A DNA stretch of 6,360 nucleotides from Porphyrobacter sp. (lineage in GTDB: Bacteria; Pseudomonadota; Alphaproteobacteria; Sphingomonadales; Sphingomonadaceae). The stretch covers positions 1 through 6,360 of the forward strand of contig JACIYY010000294.1 in NCBI GenBank assembly GCA_014359685.1. Direction: 5' to 3'. The stretch's first letter is position 1. Every line of letters begins with the position of its first letter. The notes beneath the pieces are model-generated. The model was not told the DNA's origin. It ran no database searches and saw only the letters and a list, made by a program, of their open reading frames with translations. The translations under genes were made by a program, and so were the position numbers. Below, in pieces: positions 1 through 5,337 of this stretch.

Positions 1-2
1 AT

Positions 3-557
3 TGGGCCAGCCGGCCCTATCGCGGGATGGAAGCGCACCTGGCCGCCGCCTGCGCAGCGCTGGCCGAGCACCTCATCAACGATGATCGCGTCGGCGTCTT
101 CCGCCGCCTTGCCTCGCGCCTGCGGGTCGATGCGCTGAAGCTGCGCCGCCTGCTGGCGCTGATCCCGGGTGAGGAGCCGTCGCCGGACCGCGAGGTCACG
201 CGCCGCGCCATCGGCGTGTGCCAGGCGCTCAGGCTGGCGCTGTTCCAGCATATGTTCCTGCGGGCGGTAGCGGTGCCCGCCTTCAGCCGCGCCAACGACA
301 TCACGCGCGAGGATGTGTTGGAAATGGTCTTCACGCTACGGATCGAGGAGGCCCTGGCCCAGCTCCGTCGCGCCTATCCGACCAGCTTCCCGCGCATGGC
401 CGATTTCTCGGTGACCGAGCCGGCCGACTATCCCGAAGGCAGCGACGAGGGCTACGAGGCGATCCAGCGCGGCTTCATCGACCCGATCGAACGCGCCTAC
501 GCCCTGTCGCTGCGGATCGGGGCGGTCATCGCGAACCATTTCGGCGCCCACGGCTGA
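3..557 (+). CDS. Unrecognised helical protein, C-terminal part (5' end outside window)
   Basis: The frame is open from the first full codon of the window through an internal ATG at 27 to TGA at 555-557. The ATG has no convincing Shine-Dalgarno, so the gene most likely begins upstream and only about its last 184 residues are visible. The sequence is rich in Ala, Leu, Arg and Glu and reads as a series of amphipathic helices. There is no signal peptide or obvious membrane span. Notable stretches, counted from the ATG at 27, are FSRANDITREDVLEMVFTLR (about residues 85-104), an acidic loop DYPEGSDEGYE (about 133-143) and the C-terminus IANHFGAHG. I do not recognise the family. It could be the all-helical end of a larger metabolic enzyme (a PEP-carboxylase-like protein crossed my mind, unverified, and the usual PEPC C-terminus is absent). 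It converges on coq9 with 28 bases between the two stop codons. Confidence 0.7.
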   Translation, partial: WASRPYRGMEAHLAAACAALAEHLINDDRVGVFRRLASRLRVDALKLRRLLALIPGEEPSPDREVTRRAIGVCQALRLALFQHMFLRAVAVPAFSRANDITREDVLEMVFTLRIEEALAQLRRAYPTSFPRMADFSVTEPADYPEGSDEGYEAIQRGFIDPIERAYALSLRIGAVIANHFGAHG

Positions 558-585
558 GCGCCGAGCACGCGCCGCAGAGGCCGGT

Positions 586-1281
586 TCAGTGTGTCCGGGC
601 ACGATCCGGGTAGCGCAGCCGGCCCAGGAACCGGACCACGTCGAAGCCCTCGCGCTGGCGCGACAGGCGCCCGGTCGCCTTGCCGATCCGCATCACATCC
701 TCGATCCGCCGGTCGAGGAACGCGCGTGTGTCGTGCTGCCCGTCGCTCTCGTCATCGGCGAACACCGCCAGGGTGGCCGAGTAGATGGCGCCCAGCAGCA
801 TGCGCTTGGTGTAGTGGTTGTAATCGGTCGCACGGTCCCCCGCCAGCCGCCACATCGCATCGGCGCTGCGCCACCCGATCCGCCATGTGCGGGCGACGTT
901 CTGCGGCAGGGCCATGATCGCCAGCGCCCGGCGCAGCGCCTCCTTCTCGCCAGCCACGGCATCCAGCCGGAACTGCACCAGCGTGCGGATGCGGTCGCGC
1001 ACCGGCAGCGTGTCGAGTTCGCCGCCGGCGAAGGCCGCCTCCATCCGTGCATCGATGGCGCCGATCCAGGCTTCGATCATGTCCATCGCGCCGCCCGGAA
1101 AGGCCAGCCGCGCCACTGACGCCGGCACGCCTGCCAAGGCAGCGGCCTGCTCCAGCGCCCGATTGCTCCACCCGTCGAAGGCCGCCTCGGCGGCGATCCG
1201 CGGCCCGAGCGCGGCCCGTATTTCATCCAGGGTCAGGTCGGCATGCGGTGCTGCGGCCGCGCTGTCGCTCTCGCCGCTCAC
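586..1281 (-). CDS. coq9: COQ9 family protein (ubiquinone biosynthesis)
   Basis: This is a 231-residue protein of the COQ9 family. In eukaryotes COQ9 is a TetR-like-fold lipid-binding protein that presents the quinone intermediate to the hydroxylase COQ7; alphaproteobacteria carry homologues. The diagnostic block lies at residues 151-201: DYNHYTKRMLLGAIYSAT, then the DDES acidic turn, then AFLDRRIEDVMRIGK. This is the typical 'NHYTKR...YS.T......D.S.....T..FLDRRI.DVM' pattern. Residues 35-55 (FDGWSNRALEQAAALAGVP) have the helix-turn-helix-like start seen in the TetR-like fold. There is no signal peptide, so a cytosolic or membrane-peripheral location is expected. The start is GTG at 1281-1279, overlapping the TGA of the upstream ankyrin gene as GTGA. 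No strong Shine-Dalgarno precedes it, which favours translational coupling. Length is normal for the bacterial family. Family assignment is secure; the exact role here is inferred from the family. Confidence 0.93.
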   Translation of the reverse strand: MSGESDSAAAAPHADLTLDEIRAALGPRIAAEAAFDGWSNRALEQAAALAGVPASVARLAFPGGAMDMIEAWIGAIDARMEAAFAGGELDTLPVRDRIRTLVQFRLDAVAGEKEALRRALAIMALPQNVARTWRIGWRSADAMWRLAGDRATDYNHYTKRMLLGAIYSATLAVFADDESDGQHDTRAFLDRRIEDVMRIGKATGRLSRQREGFDVVRFLGRLRYPDRARTH

Positions 1282-1955
1282 AGGCTGGGCCCGTAAACCT
1301 CGGTGGAGGCCGCGTGCCGGGCGGCGTCCGCATCGGATCGACGCTCGATCTCCATCAGCACCGGCGCATCCGGCCCATCCAGCCGCGCGTAGTCGCGGGC
1401 CGAGCGGCCCGAATTGTCGCTATGGTCAGGGTCGGCGCCTGCTTCCAGCAGCACCCGCATCAGCGACAGGTTGCGCTGGTGGACCGCGAAGATCAGCGGC
1501 GTCTCCCCGGCCTCGTTGGTCTGGTCGACTCGCGCCCCGCCGCCGACGAGCGCCGCGACCCCTTCCTCGAACCCCATCTGCACCGCGCGCATCAGCGGGG
1601 TCACGCCGCGATTGTCGGCGATGTTCGGATTGGCGCCGCGCTGGATCAGGAAGGCCAGCCAGGTCGGATCGCGCCGGTCGACCGCGATGTGCAGCGCGGT
1701 CCGCCCATCAGCGACGTCGCGCGCATTGATCACGGTGGATCCGGGCGCGTCGAGCAGCTCCATCGCCGTCTTGCCGTCCTTCTTCTCCACCGCCTGGAGA
1801 AACTTGTATCCGTCGGAAAAGTTCTGCGCCGCCGCCGGTGTGGCCAGCATCGCCACGGGCACAGCCACGGCCAGCCCGGCTGGCACCGCCAGCATAGCCA
1901 GCGCCGCCGCCGACCCCAACGCCCCTGTATCGAACCCGCGCCTGCGGCTGTTCAC
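1278..1955 (-). CDS. Exported ankyrin-repeat protein
   Basis: This is a 225-residue protein read from GTG at 1955-1953. Residues 1-43 form a signal peptide: a basic n-region (NSRRRG), a long Ala/Leu/Val hydrophobic core and a TPAAAQ cleavage site near residue 43, so it should be periplasmic. At least three ankyrin repeats follow: GRTALHIAVDRRD...GANPNIADN (84-115), GVTPLMRAVQMGF...GARVDQTNE (117-148) and GETPLIFAVHQRN...GADPDHSDN (150-181). A degenerate repeat comes before (about 48-83) and a capping repeat after (GRSARDYARL, 183 on). Ankyrin repeats bind protein partners, and the partner is unknown. I chose the GTG because AGGAGG (1969-1964) sits 8 nt before it. The in-frame ATG at 1976 directly abuts a second AGGAGG with zero spacing and would add a poor n-region. 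An open frame continues to an ATG at 2114 but would overlap sco. It is the first gene of a two-gene operon with coq9. Confidence 0.85.
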   Translation of the reverse strand: MNSRRRGFDTGALGSAAALAMLAVPAGLAVAVPVAMLATPAAAQNFSDGYKFLQAVEKKDGKTAMELLDAPGSTVINARDVADGRTALHIAVDRRDPTWLAFLIQRGANPNIADNRGVTPLMRAVQMGFEEGVAALVGGGARVDQTNEAGETPLIFAVHQRNLSLMRVLLEAGADPDHSDNSGRSARDYARLDGPDAPVLMEIERRSDADAARHAASTEVYGPSL

Positions 1956-1958
1956 GCG

Positions 1959-1984
1959 CCCATCCTCCTGACCCATCCTCCTGA
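1959..1984. repeat. 13-bp perfect tandem duplication covering the ankyrin gene RBS
   Basis: The unit CCCATCCTCCTGA (plus-strand sense) occurs twice without a spacer, at 1959-1971 and 1972-1984. Read on the minus strand, each copy holds an AGGAGG followed directly by ATG. The pair therefore supplies two Shine-Dalgarno hexamers and two ATG triplets. The upstream ATG (1976) is in frame with the ankyrin gene and the downstream one (1963) is out of frame. It looks like a slippage duplication. Confidence 0.85.
1964..1969 (-). promoter_or_regulatory. Shine-Dalgarno of the ankyrin gene (decides the GTG start)
   Basis: On the minus strand a perfect AGGAGG ends 8 nt before the GTG at 1955. This is ideal spacing and the strongest ribosome binding site I see in the window. 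A second copy of the same hexamer lies 13 bases further upstream, at 1982-1977, inside a tandem duplication. Confidence 0.7.
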
Positions 1985-2056
1985 AATGCAAGACTCGCCG
2001 GCGCCGCGGATGCGCCGCGCCGTTTGTGCCCCTTGTCGTTTTGCCGTTAGCAGACC

Positions 2057-2674
2057 ATGAACTGCAATGCCATGATCCTGCCTTTCCGCCTTCCCCGCCT
2101 CGCCTCCGCAGCATTGGCTCTGTCGCTGCTCGCCGCCTGCTCCCCGCCGCAGGCCGCCGACCCTGCGCCGCTGGCCGGCGCCGCCATCGGCGGCCCGTTC
2201 GAGCTGGTCGACAGCAACGGTCAAACCGTGCGCTGGAGCGATTTCGACGGCCGCTACCGGATCGTCTATTTCGGCTACGCCTATTGCCCCGACATCTGCC
2301 CGTACGACGTGCAGCGCATGATGCAGGGCTACAACCGCTTCGCGCAGGCAGAGCCGGCGCTGGCCGCGCAGGTCCAGCCGATCTTCATCACCGTCGATCC
2401 GGCCCGCGACACGCCGGAGGTGGTGGGCAAGTTCACCGCCGCCTTCTCCGACGATCTCCTCGGCCTGACGGGCACGCCGGAGCAGATCCAGGCCGCCGCC
2501 AAGGCCTTCGCCGTGTATTACAGCAAGGGCGAGGAGAGCCCGGGCGGCGGCTATCTGATGGATCACAGCCGCGCCGCCTACCTGATGGGCCGGGATGGCG
2601 AGCCGATCGCGCTGCTGCCGGTGGACCAGGGGGCCGAGGCCGTGGCTGCGGAGCTGGACCGATGGGTGACCTGA
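2057..2674 (+). CDS. SCO1/SenC family copper-chaperone lipoprotein
   Basis: This is a 205-residue thioredoxin-fold protein of the SCO family, which binds copper and helps build the CuA centre of cytochrome c oxidase at the periplasmic side of the inner membrane. The copper ligands are present: Cys77 and Cys81 in AYCPDICPYD (CxxxC) and the distal His170 in YLMDHS. The family's FGYAYCPD stretch, VDPARDTP (114-121) and the end PVDQGAEAVAAEL also fit. The N-terminus is a lipoprotein signal with a hydrophobic core and a lipobox LAAC, so Cys28 should be lipidated after cleavage. The start is uncertain: ATG 2057 gives MNCNA before the signal, while ATG 2072 (MILPFRLPRL) gives a more typical n-region. 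Neither has a clear Shine-Dalgarno. The 3' end overlaps the next gene by 13 nt. It heads a plus-strand run and fits the respiratory theme of the divergent coq9. Confidence 0.93.
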   Translation: MNCNAMILPFRLPRLASAALALSLLAACSPPQAADPAPLAGAAIGGPFELVDSNGQTVRWSDFDGRYRIVYFGYAYCPDICPYDVQRMMQGYNRFAQAEPALAAQVQPIFITVDPARDTPEVVGKFTAAFSDDLLGLTGTPEQIQAAAKAFAVYYSKGEESPGGGYLMDHSRAAYLMGRDGEPIALLPVDQGAEAVAAELDRWVT

Positions 2675-3105
2675 GGGAGCGCTTCTGGGAGCTTCCGCTG
2701 GGCGCATTGTCGCGCGCCGAATGGGAGGCGCTGTGCGACGGCTGCGGCCGCTGCTGTCTGCACAAGCTGGAGGACGAGGAAACCGGCGAGGTCATCGAGA
2801 CCAACGTCGCCTGCCGCCTGCTCGACACCGCCACCGCGCGATGCAGCGATTATCGCCACCGCAAGGCCTTCGTTCCCGATTGCCTGCGGCTGACCCCGCA
2901 GCTTGTTTCAAAGGTCGCATGGCTGCCTGACAGCTGCGCCTATACACGGCGCGCGCAGGACCGGCCGCTGCCCGACTGGCATCCGCTGCTGACCGGCGGG
3001 ACGGAGGCGATGGACCGGGCCGGGATCAGCGTGAAGGGCCGCGCCATCAGCGAAGACGCCGCAGGCCCGCTCGAACATCATCTGGTCGATTGGAAGCGCG
3101 GGTGA
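2662..3105 (+). CDS. YcgN family cysteine-cluster protein (UPF0260)
   Basis: This is a 147-residue soluble protein that matches the YcgN/UPF0260 family nearly end to end. It has the N-terminal FWELPLGALSRAEWEALC block and the cysteine cluster CDGCGRCCLHKLEDEETGEV (C25, C28, C31, C32). Next come TNVACRLLD (C51), the ARCSDYRHR segment (C61), FVPDC (C74), WLPDSCAYR-like (C92) and PLPDWHPLLTG (103-112). The eight conserved Cys suggest a metal or Fe-S site, but the biochemical role of the family is not established as far as I know. The start ATG 2662 has GGAG 8 nt upstream and lies inside the end of sco (13-nt overlap), indicating co-translation. Its TGA overlaps the GTG of the next gene. Length is typical. 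Assignment to the family is secure; function is unknown. Confidence 0.93.
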   Translation: MGDLRERFWELPLGALSRAEWEALCDGCGRCCLHKLEDEETGEVIETNVACRLLDTATARCSDYRHRKAFVPDCLRLTPQLVSKVAWLPDSCAYTRRAQDRPLPDWHPLLTGGTEAMDRAGISVKGRAISEDAAGPLEHHLVDWKRG

Positions 3106-3836
3106 TCGACTGGTTTCGACGCTCCGGCGCCGACGGGGCGGCTCCGGACGTTGTCGAGATCGCTGGCCGCACCCTGCCGCTGGCGATTCGCCGCCACGCG
3201 CGCGCCACCAGGCTGACCATGCGCCTCGCGCCCGACGGCAGCGAGGTCCGCATCACCCTGCCCCGCTGGGGTCGCACCGAGGATGCGCTGCTGTTCGCCG
3301 CGGCGCGGACCCGCTGGCTCGAAGGCCAGCTCGCGGCCCTTCCCCGCCGCGCCCCGCCCGGCCCTGGCGGCACGCTGACCCATCGCGGACAGGCGCTGCG
3401 GATCGAATGGGATAGCTGCCATCCGCGTGCGCCGAGCCTCGGCGACGGATGCGTGCACGTCGGCGGGCCGGAGAGCGCGGTTGCAGCCCGGCTCCAGCGC
3501 TGGCTGGAGGCAGAGGCGCTGCGCCTCTGCGCCGGTGACCTGGCCCATTATTGCGCCCGCGCCGGCGTGCCGGTCCCCGCCCTGCGACTGTCGCGCGCGC
3601 AGCGGCGCTGGGGCAGCTGCTCCAGCGGCGGGGCGGTGCGGATCAACTGGCGGCTGGTGCAGGCGCCCGACGCGGTGCGGCGCTCGGTGGTCGCGCATGA
3701 GGTCGCGCACCTTGTCCATTTCGACCATTCCCCCGCCTTCCACGCGCTGCTCGCCCGCCTGTTCGAAGGTGACCTTGCGGCCGCCGATCGCTGGCTGCGG
3801 CGCGAGGGGCGCGGCCTCTACGCCGCCTTCGGGTGA
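3102..3836 (+). CDS. YgjP-like (DUF45) zinc metallopeptidase, M48/SprT-like
   Basis: This is a 244-residue protein of the YgjP/DUF45 metallopeptidase family. The zinc motif is VVAHEVAHLVHFDHSPAFHALL: HEVAH at residues 199-203 with His199, Glu200 and His203, and a likely third ligand at His209 in FDHSPAF. Just before it is the family signature QRRWGSCSSGG (168-177) followed by INWRLVQAP. The N-terminal half holds the family's RRHARATRLTMRLAPDG...ITLPRW region. No signal peptide or membrane segment is present, so it is probably cytosolic. The substrate is unknown. GTG 3102 is preferred as the start because it overlaps the ycgN stop as GTGA and has GGAAG 5 nt upstream; TTG at 3090 would add four residues. 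It forms the third gene of the overlapping sco-ycgN-ygjP set. The coding sequence contains two adjacent hairpins (3492-3530). Confidence 0.9.
   Translation: MIDWFRRSGADGAAPDVVEIAGRTLPLAIRRHARATRLTMRLAPDGSEVRITLPRWGRTEDALLFAAARTRWLEGQLAALPRRAPPGPGGTLTHRGQALRIEWDSCHPRAPSLGDGCVHVGGPESAVAARLQRWLEAEALRLCAGDLAHYCARAGVPVPALRLSRAQRRWGSCSSGGAVRINWRLVQAPDAVRRSVVAHEVAHLVHFDHSPAFHALLARLFEGDLAAADRWLRREGRGLYAAFG
3492..3530 (+). repeat. Two back-to-back perfect inverted repeats inside the YgjP-like gene
   Basis: CTCCAGC (3492-3498) pairs with GCTGGAG (3503-3509) around a 4-nt loop. Immediately after, GCAGAGGCG (3510-3518) pairs with CGCCTCTGC (3522-3530) around a 3-nt loop. Both stems are perfect and touch each other. 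They encode the segment around LQRWLEAEALRLCAG. GC-rich coding DNA gives some such structures by chance, so a function is not implied. Confidence 0.6.
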
Positions 3837-3905
3837 TCCGGCCCGCACCGCCGGGCTTGGCCTGCGGCACTGGCGCTGCGCCGCGCCCGGCCCTATCTGT
3901 CGTGC
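3837..3905 (+). other. Short GC-rich spacer between the YgjP-like gene and the coiled-coil gene
   Basis: These 69 bases are the longest gap in the plus-strand run from 2057 to 5970. They hold short GC-rich inverted motifs (CCGGGC at 3851-3856 and GCCCGG at 3885-3890; GGCG/CGCC around 3872-3882). They contain no T-run, no clear Shine-Dalgarno before the ATG at 3906, and no recognisable promoter. The gap is too short for an FMN riboswitch. A promoter for the rib genes could sit here, but the sequence does not prove it. Confidence 0.4.
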
Positions 3906-4361
3906 ATGAGCTTCTGGCGTCGCATCTCCCCCCGCCGCGCGGTCGCGGACTTCGCCCACGAATGGCGGCAGCCCAACCCCTATCGCTGGCCGATCATGGG
4001 GGTCTCGATCGCCGCGACCTTCTTCATTCTGATGGTGTTCCTGCCAGAAGATCAGCGGATCGAGCCGCGCGCTCCCGAGATCACCTGGATCACCACCTAC
4101 GCGCCGGGCCGCAGCGATGCGGAGATCGCCGCCTCCAACCTCGCCAACCAGCAGCGGCAGGACGAGCTGGAGGCCCGCCGCGCGGCGCGCGAGGAGCTGC
4201 GCAAGTCGCTCTACCGCGAACTGGGCCGCGCAACCGGGCTCGACGTCGATGCGATGGAGGCCGAGATCGCCCGTGAGGAGGCGGAGGAAGCGGCACGGGA
4301 GCGGGCCGCAAGCCGACCCGCAGCACCTGCCACACCACCGGCGCCGCGACCTGGCAGCTGA
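3906..4361 (+). CDS. Small single-TM protein with charged coiled-coil tail, function unknown
   Basis: This is a 151-residue protein that I cannot assign to a characterised family. Residues 1-28 are basic and aromatic (MSFWRRISPRRAV...EWRQPNPYRW). One transmembrane helix spans about residues 29-46 (IMGVSIAATFFILMVFL). A short linker (EDQRIEPRAPEITWITTYAPGRSD) follows. Residues 72-134 are a highly charged, Ala/Glu/Arg-rich helix likely to form a coiled coil, with a break at GLDVD. The tail (135-151) is rich in Pro and Ala. By the positive-inside rule the N-terminus is cytosolic and the coiled coil is periplasmic. The frame is unlikely to be chance: the hydrophobic helix is well placed, and the gene lies in the same direction as its neighbours and fills an otherwise empty slot. 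No strong Shine-Dalgarno precedes the ATG. Its 3' end overlaps the likely start region of ribD. A tail-anchored scaffold is possible, but I have no evidence for a role. Confidence 0.75.
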   Translation: MSFWRRISPRRAVADFAHEWRQPNPYRWPIMGVSIAATFFILMVFLPEDQRIEPRAPEITWITTYAPGRSDAEIAASNLANQQRQDELEARRAAREELRKSLYRELGRATGLDVDAMEAEIAREEAEEAARERAASRPAAPATPPAPRPGS

Positions 4362-5328
4362 CCCCGCCGAGGATGCGCGCTGGCTCGCCGCCGCCGCCGG
4401 TCTGGCGGAGCGCGGCCGCCCGCTGAGCCGCCCCAACCCGGCTGTCGGCGCGATCATCGTGCGCGACAGGATCGTGGTCGGGCGCGGCTGGACCGGGCGT
4501 GGCGGACGGCCCCATGCAGAGGCGGTGGCGCTCGAACAAGCCGGCGCAGCGGCGCATGGAGCAACGCTTTACGTCACGCTCGAACCCTGCGCGCACACTT
4601 CGCCGCGCGGACCGGCCTGCGCCGATCTGGTGGCTGCGGCGGGCCTTGCCCGCGTGATCGCCGGTGTCGCCGACCCTGACCCGCGCACCGCCGGCGCGGG
4701 CCTTGCCCGCCTGCGCGGCGCCGGCATCGCCGCCGAATGCGCCGATGATCCTGCCGCCCGCGCCAGCCTGTCCGGTTACCTCGCCCGCGCCGAACGCGGC
4801 CGGCCGCATGTCACGCTCAAGCTCGCCACCTCGCTCGACGGGTGCATCGCGCTGGCGAGCGGGGAAAGCCGCTGGATCACCGGCCCCGCCGCCCGCGCCC
4901 ATGCCCATCGCGAGCGCGCCCGCGCGGACGCGATCCTCGTCGGCGGCGGCACCTTGCGCACCGATCGTCCCGTGCTCGACGTGCGGCTTGCCGGGCTGGA
5001 GGACCGCTCCCCGCGCCGCCTGGTGCTGACCCGCGGCGCTGCCCCCGCCGGCTGGACCGCGCTGTCCGATCCCGCCGCGATCGCCACTCTGGACGACGTC
5101 CAGTACCTGTTGATCGAGGGCGGGTCCGACGCGGCGGCCGCTTTCCTCGCCGCCGGACTGGTCGATCGGCTGCTGCTCTACCGCGCGCCGGTGCTGATCG
5201 GCGGAGGCCTGCCCGCTCTCGGCGACCTCGGCCTCGCCAGCCTCGCCGATGCCAAGCGCGGATGGCGGCTGGCGGACCGGCGCCATTTCGCACCCGACAC
5301 GCTCGAAATCTTTCAGCGGGCGCGCTAA
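4273..5328 (+). CDS. ribD: Bifunctional RibD: pyrimidine deaminase / reductase of riboflavin synthesis
   Basis: RibD carries out two steps of riboflavin synthesis in the cytosol: deamination of the diaminopyrimidine intermediate and NADPH-dependent reduction of its ribosyl side chain. Numbered from GTG 4273, the zinc-dependent deaminase domain spans about residues 34-170. It has RPNPAVGAIIV, the HAE motif (His81, Glu83) and the two further ligands Cys106 and Cys116 in EPCAHTSPRGPAC, followed by DPDPRTAGAG. The reductase domain follows, with HVTLKLATSLDGCIAL, SGESRWITG, RADAILVGGGTLRTDRP, the IEGGS nucleotide-binding turn and the C-terminal LYRAPVLIGG. The start is uncertain. Family homology begins near DARWLAAAAGLAERG (4372 on). 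The nearest in-frame ATG/GTG/TTG are GTG 4273 (GGAGG 12 nt upstream) and ATG 4249, both adding an Arg-rich extension deep in the preceding gene. A CTG at 4351 would give an ideal N-terminus without a Shine-Dalgarno. The gene is 9 nt from ribE. Confidence 0.92.
   Translation: MRRRRKRHGSGPQADPQHLPHHRRRDLAADPAEDARWLAAAAGLAERGRPLSRPNPAVGAIIVRDRIVVGRGWTGRGGRPHAEAVALEQAGAAAHGATLYVTLEPCAHTSPRGPACADLVAAAGLARVIAGVADPDPRTAGAGLARLRGAGIAAECADDPAARASLSGYLARAERGRPHVTLKLATSLDGCIALASGESRWITGPAARAHAHRERARADAILVGGGTLRTDRPVLDVRLAGLEDRSPRRLVLTRGAAPAGWTALSDPAAIATLDDVQYLLIEGGSDAAAAFLAAGLVDRLLLYRAPVLIGGGLPALGDLGLASLADAKRGWRLADRRHFAPDTLEIFQRAR
4639..4710 (+). repeat. Two identical 15-bp hairpin-forming repeats inside ribD
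   Basis: GCGGGCCTTGCCCGC occurs at 4639-4653 and again at 4696-4710, 57 nt apart and in the same codon phase. Each copy is a perfect 6-bp inverted repeat around a CTT loop, and both encode AGLAR. They lie after the second zinc cysteine, on either side of the DPDPRTAGAG motif. Codon bias on a repeated peptide could explain them. Confidence 0.6.
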
Positions 5329-5337
5329 GGGCCGGTC

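Larger units (their letters stand above)
1956..2056. promoter_or_regulatory. Divergent intergenic region between the ankyrin/coq9 and sco operons
   Basis: The 101 bases separate two divergent genes, so promoters for both operons must lie here or within the neighbouring coding ends. Nothing close to a TTGACA/TATAAT pair is visible on either strand. The right half is slightly richer in T (2022-2042). The middle (about 1996-2022) is a run of GC-rich GCGCC/GGCGC motifs. The promoter role is inferred from gene orientation only. Confidence 0.4.

Noticed and set aside
558..585. Rho-independent terminator between the convergent first gene and coq9
   Set aside because: The 28 bases contain only short GC-rich pairings and no T-run on either strand.
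1047..2060. 337-codon plus-strand open frame
   Set aside because: It lies antisense to coq9 and the ankyrin gene. The minus-strand proteins have clear family motifs, and this one has only Arg/His/Pro-rich shadow sequence.
1956..2114. N-terminal extension of the ankyrin protein to the ATG at 2114
   Set aside because: The extra 53 residues would overlap the divergent sco gene and would bury the signal peptide. A perfect Shine-Dalgarno points to GTG 1955.
3837..3905. FMN riboswitch before the rib genes
   Set aside because: The spacer is only 69 bases and lacks recognisable conserved RFN elements; the gap before ribE is 9 bases.
3078..4457. 459-codon minus-strand open frame
   Set aside because: It runs antisense to the metalloprotease and coiled-coil genes, and its composition is typical of a shadow frame.
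4796..4807. 12-bp perfect palindrome GCGGCCGGCCGC in ribD
   Set aside because: It is a simple GC-only palindrome in coding DNA, likely by chance in such GC-rich sequence.
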